64,000 bases of DNA, taken from VXMO01 sp034422835. GTDB taxonomy: Bacteria; Chloroflexota; Dehalococcoidia; UBA6926. A program made the position numbers and the translations under genes. The stretch is from NCBI GenBank assembly GCA_034422835.1, contig DAOUJJ010000013.1, positions 1-64,000 of the forward strand, given 5' to 3'. Below, piece after piece: positions 51,546 through 60,946 of the stretch. Position 1 is the first letter of the stretch. Each line of letters opens with the position of its first letter. The notes beneath the pieces are model-generated. The model ran no database searches and was not told the origin of the DNA. It worked only from the letters and a program-made list of their open reading frames with translations.

Positions 51546-52505
51546 TTACAGCCGCGCTACCCCTACGAGTGTCGCGTTAACGATGAACCGATGGGAATAC
51601 GTTGTTGCCGGCGCGCATGTCACCAACGACAGCGTCGGGCTGTCCGAGTAATCGAATACGTCCACGTCCTCCGGCAGAACCACAGTCGTGTCAGTAGCGC
51701 GGTAGAGGAACACGTCGCCGCCGGCCATGATCATGATGTCTACAATCTCTCCGCGCCGTAGGAGGGGTGCAATCTCATCCAGCCGCGCGAATATAGACCC
51801 CTCGCCCGCGAACGGTGAATTCACGTGGCCGGACATCACCGTATTGCCGATCTCGCCCGGTGTTGCGGAACCGACGTGGAAACCCACTGCGCGGTCGGCC
51901 GTCTCCCACTCGGCGGTCTCGCCATCCCACAGGATGGTGAGGTCGACAACATGCGATTCCAGGTCGATAGCGGGGATGAGGATGTGCGCCGGTCTCGGCT
52001 GCTCTCCATACGTCTCAAGGAGGTCCTCTTCCGTGACCAACTTGAAATTCTCCTTGATCGGCTGCAGCAGAGCGCCGTCGTCGGCCTTGGCCAAATAGTG
52101 ACTGAAATCCCGGAGGACGCCGAATTCGTCATAAAGACTGTCGTTTGCTGCCTCATCGGTCTCTGGAGTCTGGGTCTCAGAGGGAAGCGCCGACTCCGTG
52201 CTGACGGGTGATGTGGAAGTGGCAGGCGTGGCAGTTGTTGTCCGCGTCGCTGTAGCGGATGGCGTGGATGGCGGAGCTGTGGTCGGCTGTACCGTTGGCA
52301 GACCACGTGTCAGGTCCTCTTGCGTGAGGCCGCTGTCGGCCTGCGTCACATTCAATTCATCCAGGTTTGCCTCTGAATACGTCCCGACAGCGAAATAACC
52401 CGCCGCGAACAGCACCAACAAGACGCCAATGGCCGCCATCAGGACGCCCACAACGAGCATGGGCCGAACAAAGATCAGCGCCCAGAGTCCGATGAGACGA
52501 TCCAT
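51546..52505 (-). CDS. sortase
   Basis: The 319-residue protein has an N-terminal membrane helix (about 10-40), a long Thr/Pro/Ser linker (about 60-130) and a C-terminal sortase fold. The catalytic triad can be read as His227 (MSGHVN), Cys297 (LVTCAP) and Arg306 (SHRFIV). Sortases attach surface proteins or build pili. No LPXTG-type target was recognised in the window. It follows the TlpA-like gene by 16 bases and the two are probably cotranscribed. Confidence 0.88.
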   Translation of the reverse strand: MDRLIGLWALIFVRPMLVVGVLMAAIGVLLVLFAAGYFAVGTYSEANLDELNVTQADSGLTQEDLTRGLPTVQPTTAPPSTPSATATRTTTATPATSTSPVSTESALPSETQTPETDEAANDSLYDEFGVLRDFSHYLAKADDGALLQPIKENFKLVTEEDLLETYGEQPRPAHILIPAIDLESHVVDLTILWDGETAEWETADRAVGFHVGSATPGEIGNTVMSGHVNSPFAGEGSIFARLDEIAPLLRRGEIVDIMIMAGGDVFLYRATDTTVVLPEDVDVFDYSDSPTLSLVTCAPATTYSHRFIVNATLVGVARL

Positions 52506-52521
52506 AGTGTGCTCTCTGCCG

Positions 52522-53202
52522 CTAGCCGAGTATCTCTGCGATCCTCTCATCGAGGACCGTGCCGTTCACCACGCCTGCCCATCGCGTATGCACCGTGCCG
52601 TCCTGCTGGATGAAGAACGTCACCGGCAGCCCGCCCACGCCGTAGTCGATGGTCGCCTCCCCGTCCGGGTCGGTCACCATGACGTAGCCATCGTCGACGG
52701 GAACGTTGAACTCCTCGATGAAAGCGAGCGCGTCCTCATTCGTATCCTGGATCGCAACGCCGATGAACCGGACTCCCTGGTCCTTGTACCGCTCGTGAGC
52801 CTCGACCAGATGCGGCATCTCAACGCGGCACGGAGCGCACCATGACGCCCAGAAATTCACCACGATTGGCGAGCCCTCGAAGTCGGACAAGCTCACGTCT
52901 CCCGCCCCGTTCAACTGAGAAAGAGTGAATGACGGCGCTGCGATGCTGGTGCGTGTCGTCGTATCCATCGGCATCGTCTCGCGCGTCAGCAGGCTGTACG
53001 CGAGGAGGCCAATGAACGCCGCCATCACCACAACCGCCACACTGATGACGACAATCCCTGGGCGTTGCCGATTCTGAGGGCCCAGACGGGCGTCATGAAC
53101 CGGCTCAGCGATGCTGTCAGTATCGCCATCGTCTGCCGCCCGTCCCTGTTCCGGCCCATCGCCGGACATATCGGGAGAATCTCTCTCGTCGGCGTCATCC
53201 AT
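52522..53202 (-). CDS. TlpA/ResA-like membrane-anchored thioredoxin
   Basis: The 226-residue protein has an acidic cytoplasmic N-terminus, one membrane helix (about 49-72) and an outward thioredoxin-like domain (about 88-226). It has the redox site WCAPC (C122, C125) and the cis-proline segment VGGLPVTFF. Such proteins reduce disulfides outside the membrane, for example during cytochrome c maturation. The ATG at 53202 fits GGGGA upstream, though 53211 and a GTG at 53220 are possible. Pairing with the sortase suggests a role in exported protein quality. Confidence 0.88.
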   Translation of the reverse strand: MDDADERDSPDMSGDGPEQGRAADDGDTDSIAEPVHDARLGPQNRQRPGIVVISVAVVVMAAFIGLLAYSLLTRETMPMDTTTRTSIAAPSFTLSQLNGAGDVSLSDFEGSPIVVNFWASWCAPCRVEMPHLVEAHERYKDQGVRFIGVAIQDTNEDALAFIEEFNVPVDDGYVMVTDPDGEATIDYGVGGLPVTFFIQQDGTVHTRWAGVVNGTVLDERIAEILG

Positions 53203-53291
53203 AAACCACATTCCCCGCACCTATGATTATACCTGCTTGTCTCTACAGGCCCTACGAACATTTGCCCGTTTTGTGCCATAGTGTAAGTGTC

Positions 53292-56129
53292 ATGTCGGGC
53301 CAGCAGCAGAGCGAACAGGAAACCACGCGCGAGGAGGTCTTTAATACTGACCTCGCGAACATGCTGCGGGACTTAAGCCTTCTTGATGCACGCCCTGAGC
53401 GAAGACGCGGACAGTCTGCACCGGATATTGCTGTTCACTTGCATGATGGCGAACGCATTATCGTGGAATGCAAGTGGGAATCCGCCGCAAGAGATTTGGA
53501 TGATCAGCTTGCGCGTCGATTAGATAGCTTTCCAGAACTGCTGGCGGTGGTTGGCGTGCTGTATCCGGATCGTCTGCAATCAACCGCTGACGCGCGTGCT
53601 GATTTGGCGTCAGAAAGTGAATTGCGCTGGTTTCTGTACGGTTCTCGCGGAGTGGCAGTTGACGCGCGAACGACTTTTACGGGCTCAATAGAGGATCTGG
53701 GCAAGTACATAAGGACTCTACCACTTAGCCTCGAAGGAGCCGACCGAGTCGATGCTGCGGCAGGCTCAATCAGGTATGCAGTTGAGAGAGCATCGGGAAT
53801 GGTTCATGACAGACACGCACGCATCGGGGAGCGAATTGCGGCAATCATCGCCGAGTCGGACAACGAAAAAGATCGGCTTGCCGCATTGAGAATCGGTTGC
53901 TTGGTGATATTCAATGCAATGGCCTTTCAAGATCGACTTTCCCCACGCAATAGCCAAGTGCCGACCCTACAAGAGGCCTTAGAGGGCGGAATTCAAGGGC
54001 TTGAGAACTCGTGGCGTACAGTGCGAGAGTCCATCAACTATGTGCCGGTTTTTGAGTTGGCAGAGCAAGTCCTCGGTGTCTTGAGAACGGCCCCCACGGA
54101 CCTCTGGCGTCCCGTACTGCAATACCTTGCGGATGCAGTCGATGAAACTCGCAATCTCGAAGGACATGACCTCTCTGGCCGTCTCTTTCACACGCTCTTG
54201 AGTGAAGCCAAGTATACCGGCGCGTACTACACTTCGGTCCCTGCTGCCACTATGCTGGCGCAGCTTGTCTTTGATGGTTGGCCGCCAAGAGTCGACTGGA
54301 AAGACCATGAATTCCCAGCTTCGCTTAGTGTCGCTGATATAGCCTGCGGCACCGGCACCCTGCTAATGGCCGTGGCGTCTGAGGCTCAAAGGAAACATGA
54401 GGAAGCCGGAGGCAATAGGATTGCTGAGCTTCACAAGGCAATGGTTGAGCAGGCGCTGCACGGCTATGACGTCCAGCTTTCTGCTATTCACTTTGCCGCA
54501 ACAAGTCTTGCCATGCTGAACCCTGAAATCCAATTTGACCGTATGCGACTTTGGGTGATGCCTCACGGAGTCGAGGGGGATCGCGTTTCCCTTGGTTCCC
54601 TTGAATTCCTCGCATCGGAAGAGGCGGCTGTACAACATGCTTTGTCCCCTGAGAGCCTGGGTGTTGGTGAACGCGCGGCTGAGCGAGTATCGGGCGAAGG
54701 CCGGCGCAGTACCGAAGATGGTGAGACTGCCCGATTACCGGACTTGGATCTAGCCATCATGAATCCCCCCTTCACTCGGTCAGTCGGAGGAAATCTATTG
54801 TTTGGCAGCCTACCTGCAAGCGAACGCCGCGCTATGCAGAGCGATCTTTCTCGCCGTCTGAGTTCACGTCTGGCGTCTGCAACCGCGGGGCTTGGTCCCG
54901 CTTTTGTCGCCACTGCTGCCCGTCGACTGCGTCTTGGCGAAGGGCGGCTCGCCCTGGTCCTGCCCTCAACTGTGGCTACCGGCCCATCATGGACGCAGAC
55001 CCGCGCCTTGATTGAGCAAGATTTTCACTTGGATATGCTGATTACATCCCATGATCCGCAGCGATGGAACTTCTCTGATAGCACGGATCTGTCCGAGGCA
55101 CTATTGATTGCGACACGACGAGGTGAGGACGATAAGACTGAAGAATCGTCAACCCAATTCGTGAATCTTTGGCGCAATCCTGACAACGTGTTTGACGCGG
55201 AGAGAATGGCGCGTGCCATATCAGTTGCTCAGCCCGCTGATTTGAATGGAACAGGAACGGCATTGCTCCGTTTGGACGGTAGGGACGTCGGCGAAGTCGT
55301 ATCGGCGCCGCAAGCCTCTTTCGCACGGGACAAGTGGCCGGGTGGCCAGTTCGCGCGTGCCGACCTCACACGCAGTGCGATGCGCCTGCTCAGAAACAAC
55401 GAAGCCTGGATGCCGGGCGGCGACTCAGCGCAACTCCCTATGTGCAGATTGGATGAGGTCGGACAACTTGGCCCGGATGTGCGTGATGTTCGCGACGGAT
55501 TTGAATATACCGATGCCGTAACAGCATATCCGATGGTGTCTGGCCATCAGGCCCATCTACGAACCAGACTTGTCTGTGAGCCGGACCGGTACTTGGCCCC
55601 ATTGGTCGCGGCCCGTGAAGGACGACGGCTGAAACCTCTCAACCTTTTGTGGCCACGGGCTGGCCAACTACTCTTGGCAGAGAGACTCTGGCTCAATACA
55701 ACTCGCGTGGTGGGTATGTACTGTACAGAGCGTGTTCTCTCTAATGTCTGGTGGCCTATACGAAATGGCGATTCACGACGGGATAGAGCACTTTGTGCCT
55801 ACTTCAACAGCACTGTAGGAATCTTGGGTCTAATGGCAACGCGAAATACGACACGGGCAGGCTGGGTCAAACTCAAGAAAGCTGACCTTCAGCGCCTCCC
55901 TGTTCTGGATGTCCGCGCCCTCTCGGAAGAACAGCTTGACGCCCTCGCAGAGCTATTCGATGAAGTTTCGGAGATGGAGTTCATGCGCCTGCCTGAAATG
56001 GCTGATGACCCCGCGCGCAAGGCGCTTGATGACGGCCTCTCACGTATCCTCAACCTCCCTGACCTCGCCCCTCTCCGCCGCCTCATCGCCACTGAACCTG
56101 TCGTATCTAATCAGCGCCTAGGTTCGTAA
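53292..56129 (+). CDS. type IIG-like restriction-modification protein (nuclease plus N6-methylase)
   Basis: The 945-residue protein combines a PD-(D/E)XK nuclease at the N-terminus (D45 in APDIAV, E59-C-K61 in IIVECKWE) with an adenine methyltransferase. Motif I is VADIACGTGTLL near 347 and motif IV NPPFT near 491. A C-terminal target-recognition and helical region (KKADLQRLPVLDVRALSEEQLDALAEL) looks like that of HsdS/type IIG enzymes. Nuclease, methylase and specificity in one chain would be a self-contained type IIG or IIL system. The first 23 residues of the longer frame (53223) are not needed. It stands alone with no partner gene. Confidence 0.8.
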   Translation: MSGQQQSEQETTREEVFNTDLANMLRDLSLLDARPERRRGQSAPDIAVHLHDGERIIVECKWESAARDLDDQLARRLDSFPELLAVVGVLYPDRLQSTADARADLASESELRWFLYGSRGVAVDARTTFTGSIEDLGKYIRTLPLSLEGADRVDAAAGSIRYAVERASGMVHDRHARIGERIAAIIAESDNEKDRLAALRIGCLVIFNAMAFQDRLSPRNSQVPTLQEALEGGIQGLENSWRTVRESINYVPVFELAEQVLGVLRTAPTDLWRPVLQYLADAVDETRNLEGHDLSGRLFHTLLSEAKYTGAYYTSVPAATMLAQLVFDGWPPRVDWKDHEFPASLSVADIACGTGTLLMAVASEAQRKHEEAGGNRIAELHKAMVEQALHGYDVQLSAIHFAATSLAMLNPEIQFDRMRLWVMPHGVEGDRVSLGSLEFLASEEAAVQHALSPESLGVGERAAERVSGEGRRSTEDGETARLPDLDLAIMNPPFTRSVGGNLLFGSLPASERRAMQSDLSRRLSSRLASATAGLGPAFVATAARRLRLGEGRLALVLPSTVATGPSWTQTRALIEQDFHLDMLITSHDPQRWNFSDSTDLSEALLIATRRGEDDKTEESSTQFVNLWRNPDNVFDAERMARAISVAQPADLNGTGTALLRLDGRDVGEVVSAPQASFARDKWPGGQFARADLTRSAMRLLRNNEAWMPGGDSAQLPMCRLDEVGQLGPDVRDVRDGFEYTDAVTAYPMVSGHQAHLRTRLVCEPDRYLAPLVAAREGRRLKPLNLLWPRAGQLLLAERLWLNTTRVVGMYCTERVLSNVWWPIRNGDSRRDRALCAYFNSTVGILGLMATRNTTRAGWVKLKKADLQRLPVLDVRALSEEQLDALAELFDEVSEMEFMRLPEMADDPARKALDDGLSRILNLPDLAPLRRLIATEPVVSNQRLGS

Positions 56130-56250
56130 CAACTCCCCGCCCTTTACCCCGCACCTTTGCGGTGCCACAATATGGCATCTATCTATCGGGATGGCGGGCA
56201 TCACGATGCCCCGCGCCTGATGACGAACAACGGAGGGGGGCCGTTACACC

Positions 56251-57468
56251 ATGTTCATGCCGCTTGAGGGTGTCCGCATCATTGATCTGACCCATTACAC
56301 CGCCGGGCCGTACGCCACGCGAATCCTCGGCGACTACGGCGCAGATGTCATCAAGATCGAAAGGCCGGGCGGGGGCGATCCCGCGCGACGCATCGGCCCC
56401 TTTTTCCATGATGAGCCCGACCTCGAAAAGAGCGGCCTCTTCCTGTTCCTCAACACCAACAAGCGCTCCGTCACCCTTGATATCAAGACCGAGAAGGGCA
56501 AGCAGATCATCAAGGAGCTCGTCAAGGAGGCGGATATCCTCATCGAGAACTTCCCGCCCGACGTCATGCCGAACGCCGGCCTGGGCTACGAGGAACTCAG
56601 CCAGATCAACCCCCAACTCGTCATGACCTCCATCAGCAACTTCGGCAAGACCGGCCCCTACAAGGACTGGGTTGGACTTGATCTGACCCTCTATGCGATG
56701 GGCGGCAATATGTGGGGTTCCGGCGATCCCGAGTTGGAGCCGCTCAAGACCGCCGGCCGCATGGCCAGCTTCCACGTCGGCTATGCCGCCGCCCTCGCCA
56801 CCGCTCTCGGCCTCACCAACGCCGAGTTACGAGGGCAGGGCGAGAACATCGACGTCAGCTATTTCGAGGTCACGCTGCAATCCATTGATGGCCGTATGCA
56901 GAAGCTGCTCGGCTACCAGTACAACAACCAGGTGCCGATGCGCGTCTCTCCGGGCGCCAGCCTTGGCCTCGGCAGCGGTGTCTACCCCTGCCTGGACGGC
57001 ATGTTCATGACGACGGCCGGCGCGGCGCAGTTCCCCAACATGGCCCGCATGGTTGGCGCGGAGGACATCCTCACGCAGCCCGGTTGGGACACCGTCGCCG
57101 CCCGCTCCCGCCCGGAGGCCGCCGAAGAGTGGGAGGCCACCCTCATCCCCTGGATGCTGGAGCGCACCACCAAGGAGGTGCAGCGCGCCTGCATGGAGCA
57201 CGGTGTGCTCGGCGGGCCCCTCAATACCATTGAGAACCTCATGAACGATGAGGACTTTGACGCGCGCGGCTTCTGGCAGACCATCGACCACCCCGCCACC
57301 GGCCCGCTCACCTACCCCGGCTTCAACTCCCGAATCCACTTCGACGACGGCGAGCGTCCCGCCCGACGCCGCGCTCCACTGCTTGGAGAGCACACCGCCG
57401 AGGTCCTCAAGGAGATCGGTATCGAGGGCGAGGAGGTCTCACTTCTCCGCTCTGAGGGCGTCATCTAG
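56251..57468 (+). CDS. family III CoA-transferase, apparently lacking the catalytic aspartate
   Basis: The 405-residue CaiB/BaiF-type protein has GVRIIDLTHYTAGPYATRILGDYGADVIKIE at the N-terminus. In the family a catalytic Asp sits four residues before a conserved Gly near position 169. Here the aligned stretch is ASFHVGYAA, with Ser173 where Asp is expected. It may therefore be a non-catalytic partner of the next gene, which keeps the Asp. A start at 56257 is equally possible. It is followed by the second CoA-transferase after 44 bases. Confidence 0.85.
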   Translation: MFMPLEGVRIIDLTHYTAGPYATRILGDYGADVIKIERPGGGDPARRIGPFFHDEPDLEKSGLFLFLNTNKRSVTLDIKTEKGKQIIKELVKEADILIENFPPDVMPNAGLGYEELSQINPQLVMTSISNFGKTGPYKDWVGLDLTLYAMGGNMWGSGDPELEPLKTAGRMASFHVGYAAALATALGLTNAELRGQGENIDVSYFEVTLQSIDGRMQKLLGYQYNNQVPMRVSPGASLGLGSGVYPCLDGMFMTTAGAAQFPNMARMVGAEDILTQPGWDTVAARSRPEAAEEWEATLIPWMLERTTKEVQRACMEHGVLGGPLNTIENLMNDEDFDARGFWQTIDHPATGPLTYPGFNSRIHFDDGERPARRRAPLLGEHTAEVLKEIGIEGEEVSLLRSEGVI

Positions 57469-57512
57469 CCCCCTGAAACGTGAAGAGACGCCAAAGCTAA
57501 AGGAGCATAACA

Positions 57513-58865
57513 ATGACTGCCACAGAGAACAATCGCCGAGATATGAGCGCCTCACCCGTCCCCGGCACGGGCAAGCTGCCCCTTGAGGGTCTCCGCATCT
57601 TGGACATCACCGTGGTGTGGGCCGGGCCGTACGGCACCATGCACCTGGCCGACTGGGGTGCGGAGGTCATCCGCATCGAGTCCATCAAGCACTTTGCCAC
57701 CAGCACGCGCGGGCAGATGGCGCGCCCGCCCATTGAATTCGTGCGTCTCCGCAACACCGGCATGGGCTATGTCGATGACGACCCCGGCGAGCGCCCCTGG
57801 AACCGCCAAGCCATCTTCAACACGCATTCCCGCAACAAGCTCTCCGTCACCATGGATCTCGCCTCTCCCGAAGGTCAGGAAGCCCTTGAGAGACTCGTCG
57901 CGCAGGCCGACGGTTTCCTGGAGAACAACGTCGCCATCTCCATGGAGCGGTTCGGCATCACGTGGGAGCGCCTCTCCGCCATCAACCCGCGCCTCATCAT
58001 GGTGCGGATGCCCGCATTCGGCATCGAGGGCCCGTACAAGAACTACCGCACGTGGGGCAACCACATGGAGGCGCTGGCCGGCCATCCGTACCTGCGCGCC
58101 TACCCGGACGAGGACCCTGCCCGCGGCCCCAGCGGCGTCCCCAGCGACGCGGCGGGCGGCGTCGGCGGCGCGCTCGCGTTCATCATGGGTCTGCGCCATC
58201 GCAACAAGACCGGCAAGGGCATCCTCATCGAGGCGCCCACCGCCGAGAACTTTGTCCCGTTCCTTGGCGATTTCGTCATGGACTACTCCATGAACGGCCG
58301 CGTCTATACCCAGCTCGGCAACGGCCATCTTTTCCTCGCCCCGCACAACGTCTACCGCTGCGCCGGTGAGGAACGCTGGCTCACAATCGCCTGCCGCTCG
58401 GACGCGGAGTTCCGCACGCTCTGCCAGATCATGGGAGAGCCGAATCTTGCCGACGATCCCAGATTCGCTGACAGCCTCAGCCGCTATCAGAATCGCCGCG
58501 CGCTCGATGAGGTGATCTCACGTTGGACGGTTGAGCAGGACGCGAAGGAGACCATGCACCGACTACAGGCCGCCGGCGTGCCCGCCGGCATGGTGATGGA
58601 CGAGGCCGATGTCCACGCGGACCCGCAGGTCGCGGAGCGCAACTTCTTCCAGGAGGTCACGCATCCGGAGGCGGGAACCCACAAGAACCCGACGACGGGC
58701 TTCAAGCTCCAGAACACGCCCTATGAGATCCGCCGCCACGCCGTGCTGCTTGGCCAGGACAACGAATACGTCTACAAGAACGTCATGGGCTACTCAGACG
58801 AGGAGTACCAGAAGTTCATCGACATGGGCCATGTCGGCATGGACTACGACCCGGACGTGCAGTAG
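57513..58865 (+). CDS. family III CoA-transferase, catalytic Asp present
   Basis: The 450-residue protein has GLRILDITVVWAGPYGTMHLADWGAEVIRIES. The catalytic position is D212 in SDAAGGVGGALAF. An extra segment near 60-100 makes it longer than the usual 400 residues. The C-terminus DNEYVYKNVMGYSDEEYQ resembles the end of the fused protein at 26521-28917. The ATG has AAGGAG seven bases upstream. Together with the preceding gene it probably forms a two-subunit CoA-transferase. Confidence 0.9.
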   Translation: MTATENNRRDMSASPVPGTGKLPLEGLRILDITVVWAGPYGTMHLADWGAEVIRIESIKHFATSTRGQMARPPIEFVRLRNTGMGYVDDDPGERPWNRQAIFNTHSRNKLSVTMDLASPEGQEALERLVAQADGFLENNVAISMERFGITWERLSAINPRLIMVRMPAFGIEGPYKNYRTWGNHMEALAGHPYLRAYPDEDPARGPSGVPSDAAGGVGGALAFIMGLRHRNKTGKGILIEAPTAENFVPFLGDFVMDYSMNGRVYTQLGNGHLFLAPHNVYRCAGEERWLTIACRSDAEFRTLCQIMGEPNLADDPRFADSLSRYQNRRALDEVISRWTVEQDAKETMHRLQAAGVPAGMVMDEADVHADPQVAERNFFQEVTHPEAGTHKNPTTGFKLQNTPYEIRRHAVLLGQDNEYVYKNVMGYSDEEYQKFIDMGHVGMDYDPDVQ

Positions 58866-59176
58866 CGAGGACGGCCCGCTGTCATTCTGAGCGGAGCGCA
58901 GCGGAGTCGAAGAATCTAAAGCCTCAAATGCGCCGCCAAACCCCCTCCCCACCGTGAGGGAGGGCAAGGTGGGGGGCACATCCGCTCATCCTGAGCCTGT
59001 CGAATGACGTGAGCCCATCCGTCATTCCCGCGAAAGCGGGAATCCAGAGCCGTCGATAGGGCGGACTCCTCATTAATTCCGAGTGAAGCGCAACAGGATT
59101 GAGGAATCTAAGCACTTAGTCTAACAGCCCACTTTCTTTATGGACGTGTTGCAACCTGCCCCTACCATCTTGCTTG
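58866..59176 (+). repeat. intergenic region with several palindromic repeats
   Basis: This 311-base gap contains a gtcattctgagcg copy (58881-58920), a G/C-rich inverted repeat CCCTCCC/GGGAGGG (about 58942-58965), a cctgagcctgtcgaa copy (58983-59007), a stem-loop gtcattcccgcgaaagcggg copy (59021-59050) and a diverged ttccgag copy ending GAGGAATCTAA near 59075-59112. No gene is seen. Confidence 0.75.
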
Positions 59177-59401
59177 TCATATCCCACGCTGTGGAAGACG
59201 GTCATCCGCTTGATCCGGAGCCTCATCTATGACCTTTAGGCTCCGTAGCATACTGTCCAAGTGCCTCTGCAAGGCCGGCCAATCCGTGTTCTCGTATCCT
59301 CGGAACTGGAGACTCGCCAGCTCATTCTTGACACCTCTAATGGCTGACTCCAAACGATTAACTCTGCCTTCCAATTCAATAATTCGCGCTTCGTCTTGCA
59401 T
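59177..59401 (-). CDS. small coiled-coil protein, unknown function
   Basis: The 74-residue product is a likely coiled coil at its N-terminus (ARIIELEGRVNRLESAIRGVKNELASL), followed by a DWPALQRHLDSMLRSL helix. GGGAGGATATGTA-ATG gives a good ribosome site, so it is probably real. I do not recognise a family. Confidence 0.6.
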   Translation of the reverse strand: MQDEARIIELEGRVNRLESAIRGVKNELASLQFRGYENTDWPALQRHLDSMLRSLKVIDEAPDQADDRLPQRGI

Positions 59402-59463
59402 TACATATCCTCCCTAATCGACTGTATGAAGTACCAGATCTATTTGCATGCCCAATGTTGTTA

Positions 59464-60249
59464 TTAACCCCACCAATCAAAATCGCGCCGGGCGAACTCT
59501 TGAGATATGAGTAGATCTGGTTGCTCATAGAGCAGCGCGTCGATTTCTTCCCTCAGACTCCCGTGCATATATTCCCACATTACTGGAGATAACCGTCTCT
59601 CCAGACGCATGTGGAGTAGAAGTTCCACTTCATCGTTATTGGAATAGAAGCCGGCAAGGTCGATCGAACGCAGGCTATAGTTGTGGCGTTCTGCATAATC
59701 CAAGAGAGATTCGTTTGGCCTAATCCACTCTCCTACTTCAATCATCCGGTTAAAGATCCTCCAGAGGTACTCACCGTAATTCACATAACCGCCGACCGAT
59801 TCCCCGTTGTATTCAAGAAAGTCTCGGAATGGCATTGTGTCATATTGCCCGGCGGCAGAAAGGCGGTAAGCAAAAAAGGCATCCCAGTACCCATCCTTGA
59901 TGAGCGCCTGATACGGACCAGTTTGGCTCGCCCACTGTTCACTAGTGGCGAGGTAGCCGTTCCACACTCGTTCGAGTTCATTTGGATCAAGGAAAGTTGG
60001 CCCGGGGATAGGGGTTGGAGTGTTTTGAGGCAATTGCGTGGGTAGGGGAGTTTGCGCTGCTATTGGAGTTGGTGACACGGGAAGTGGCGTAAGCGTTGGT
60101 GTTGCGGTTGGAGTTGCTGAAGGAACCGGCGTATAGACCGGTACGGTTGTGGCAGGCTCAGCAGATTGCGAGCCCCGTGAGCAACCAACAACCAGCGCCC
60201 CGGTACACAGGATCAGGATGACCACTAGGGAGATAGCTAAAACACGCAC
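59464..60249 (-). CDS. lipoprotein of unknown function
   Basis: The 261-residue product has a signal peptide with lipobox LVVGC (Cys23). A Thr/Pro repeat linker (about 30-90) precedes an unrecognised globular domain (about 90-261). This domain is rich in aromatic residues (WNGYLATSEQWASQTGPYQAL, YLWRIFNRMIEVGEWIRP) and ends in RRDFDWWG. It is probably anchored on the outer face of the membrane. The Thr/Pro linker resembles those of the other lipoproteins and the sortase in this window. Confidence 0.75.
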   Translation of the reverse strand: MRVLAISLVVILILCTGALVVGCSRGSQSAEPATTVPVYTPVPSATPTATPTLTPLPVSPTPIAAQTPLPTQLPQNTPTPIPGPTFLDPNELERVWNGYLATSEQWASQTGPYQALIKDGYWDAFFAYRLSAAGQYDTMPFRDFLEYNGESVGGYVNYGEYLWRIFNRMIEVGEWIRPNESLLDYAERHNYSLRSIDLAGFYSNNDEVELLLHMRLERRLSPVMWEYMHGSLREEIDALLYEQPDLLISQEFARRDFDWWG

Positions 60250-60297
60250 GAGGGCATTCTAACAGCCCCTTTTCATCTTGAGGGGATGCCCCCCCTC

Positions 60298-60330
60298 ACA
60301 GCTTGCTCGCCAGTTCCTCCATGTGGCCGG
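60298..60330 (-). pseudogene. relic of a phoU 3' end
   Basis: This 33-base segment matches 60949-60981, the last codons of phoU, at 32 positions. On the minus strand it reads GHMEELASKL then a stop (TGA instead of TAG). It lies directly beyond the HicA-like gene, so the HicAB-like pair is bracketed by the intact phoU 3' end and this copy. Confidence 0.85.
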
Positions 60331-60333
60331 CTC

Positions 60334-60606
60334 TTACTTGATGATCCCGCGCCCCCGCAGAATCTCCATATACCCGTCCCTATCCAGAGGGCAATTGACA
60401 GCGTCACGCAACTGTTGCTCAGTAAGCTTTAACTGCTGGCGGATTCGTTGATGGTGCGGCAAGTCACCACTGTCTTTGCGGGAGCGTTTGGAGCGTACGA
60501 CTACTCGGCCACCGACGTAGAGTCGAGCCTTAACATGATCTCCGCCCCGAACCTCAAAGCCGAATTTCCGGACGACCTGGTCAAACTCACGCGCCGTCAG
60601 TGGCAT
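60334..60606 (-). CDS. HicA-like protein, putative toxin
   Basis: The 90-residue product reads LTAREFDQVVRKFGFEVRGGDHVKARLYVGGRVV and ends DRDGYMEILRGRGIIK, resembling diverged HicA toxins with a histidine in the GGDH position. The start at 60606 lies inside the upstream HicB-like gene (20-base overlap, out of frame). Together they look like a toxin-antitoxin pair, here in antitoxin-toxin order. Confidence 0.65.
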   Translation of the reverse strand: MPLTAREFDQVVRKFGFEVRGGDHVKARLYVGGRVVVRSKRSRKDSGDLPHHQRIRQQLKLTEQQLRDAVNCPLDRDGYMEILRGRGIIK

Positions 60607-60916
60607 CGACCTGACGGAGCTTTCCAATGAGAATATCGTAGATTGCTTGAAGCGCGGGCCCCAACCTGTCCCGGTCCTCGTGAAGATCACTAAAGAGTTC
60701 CACGATGGACTGCTGAAGGTCGCTTAGCGCCTCCTCCAGCGTGTCGCCTACTCCGTACTCCTCTAGCTCGGGCGCATCAGCTATGTATGTACCGTCCACG
60801 ATTTCCCACGTCACCTTGATAGGCTCGACCACTCGTAGGCTGGCATCACCCAAGTCGCGAAGTTCAAGTGGTTGAGGAATCGTAGACGCAGGCGCGCTGA
60901 ATCGCTGAGTGCTCAT
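60587..60916 (-). CDS. HicB-like protein, putative antitoxin
   Basis: The 109-residue protein has a HicB-like core: IKVTWEIVDGTYIADAPELEEYGVGDTLEEALSDLQQSIVELFSDLHEDRDRLGP. The N-terminal 30 residues are a flexible segment. It is placed just downstream of phoU (30 bases) and overlaps the HicA-like gene. The module has become part of the phosphate operon's downstream region. Confidence 0.68.
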   Translation of the reverse strand: MSTQRFSAPASTIPQPLELRDLGDASLRVVEPIKVTWEIVDGTYIADAPELEEYGVGDTLEEALSDLQQSIVELFSDLHEDRDRLGPALQAIYDILIGKLRQVDATDGA

Positions 60917-60946
60917 AGCAGTACCAGTATAACCGCCCGCGCCCCC

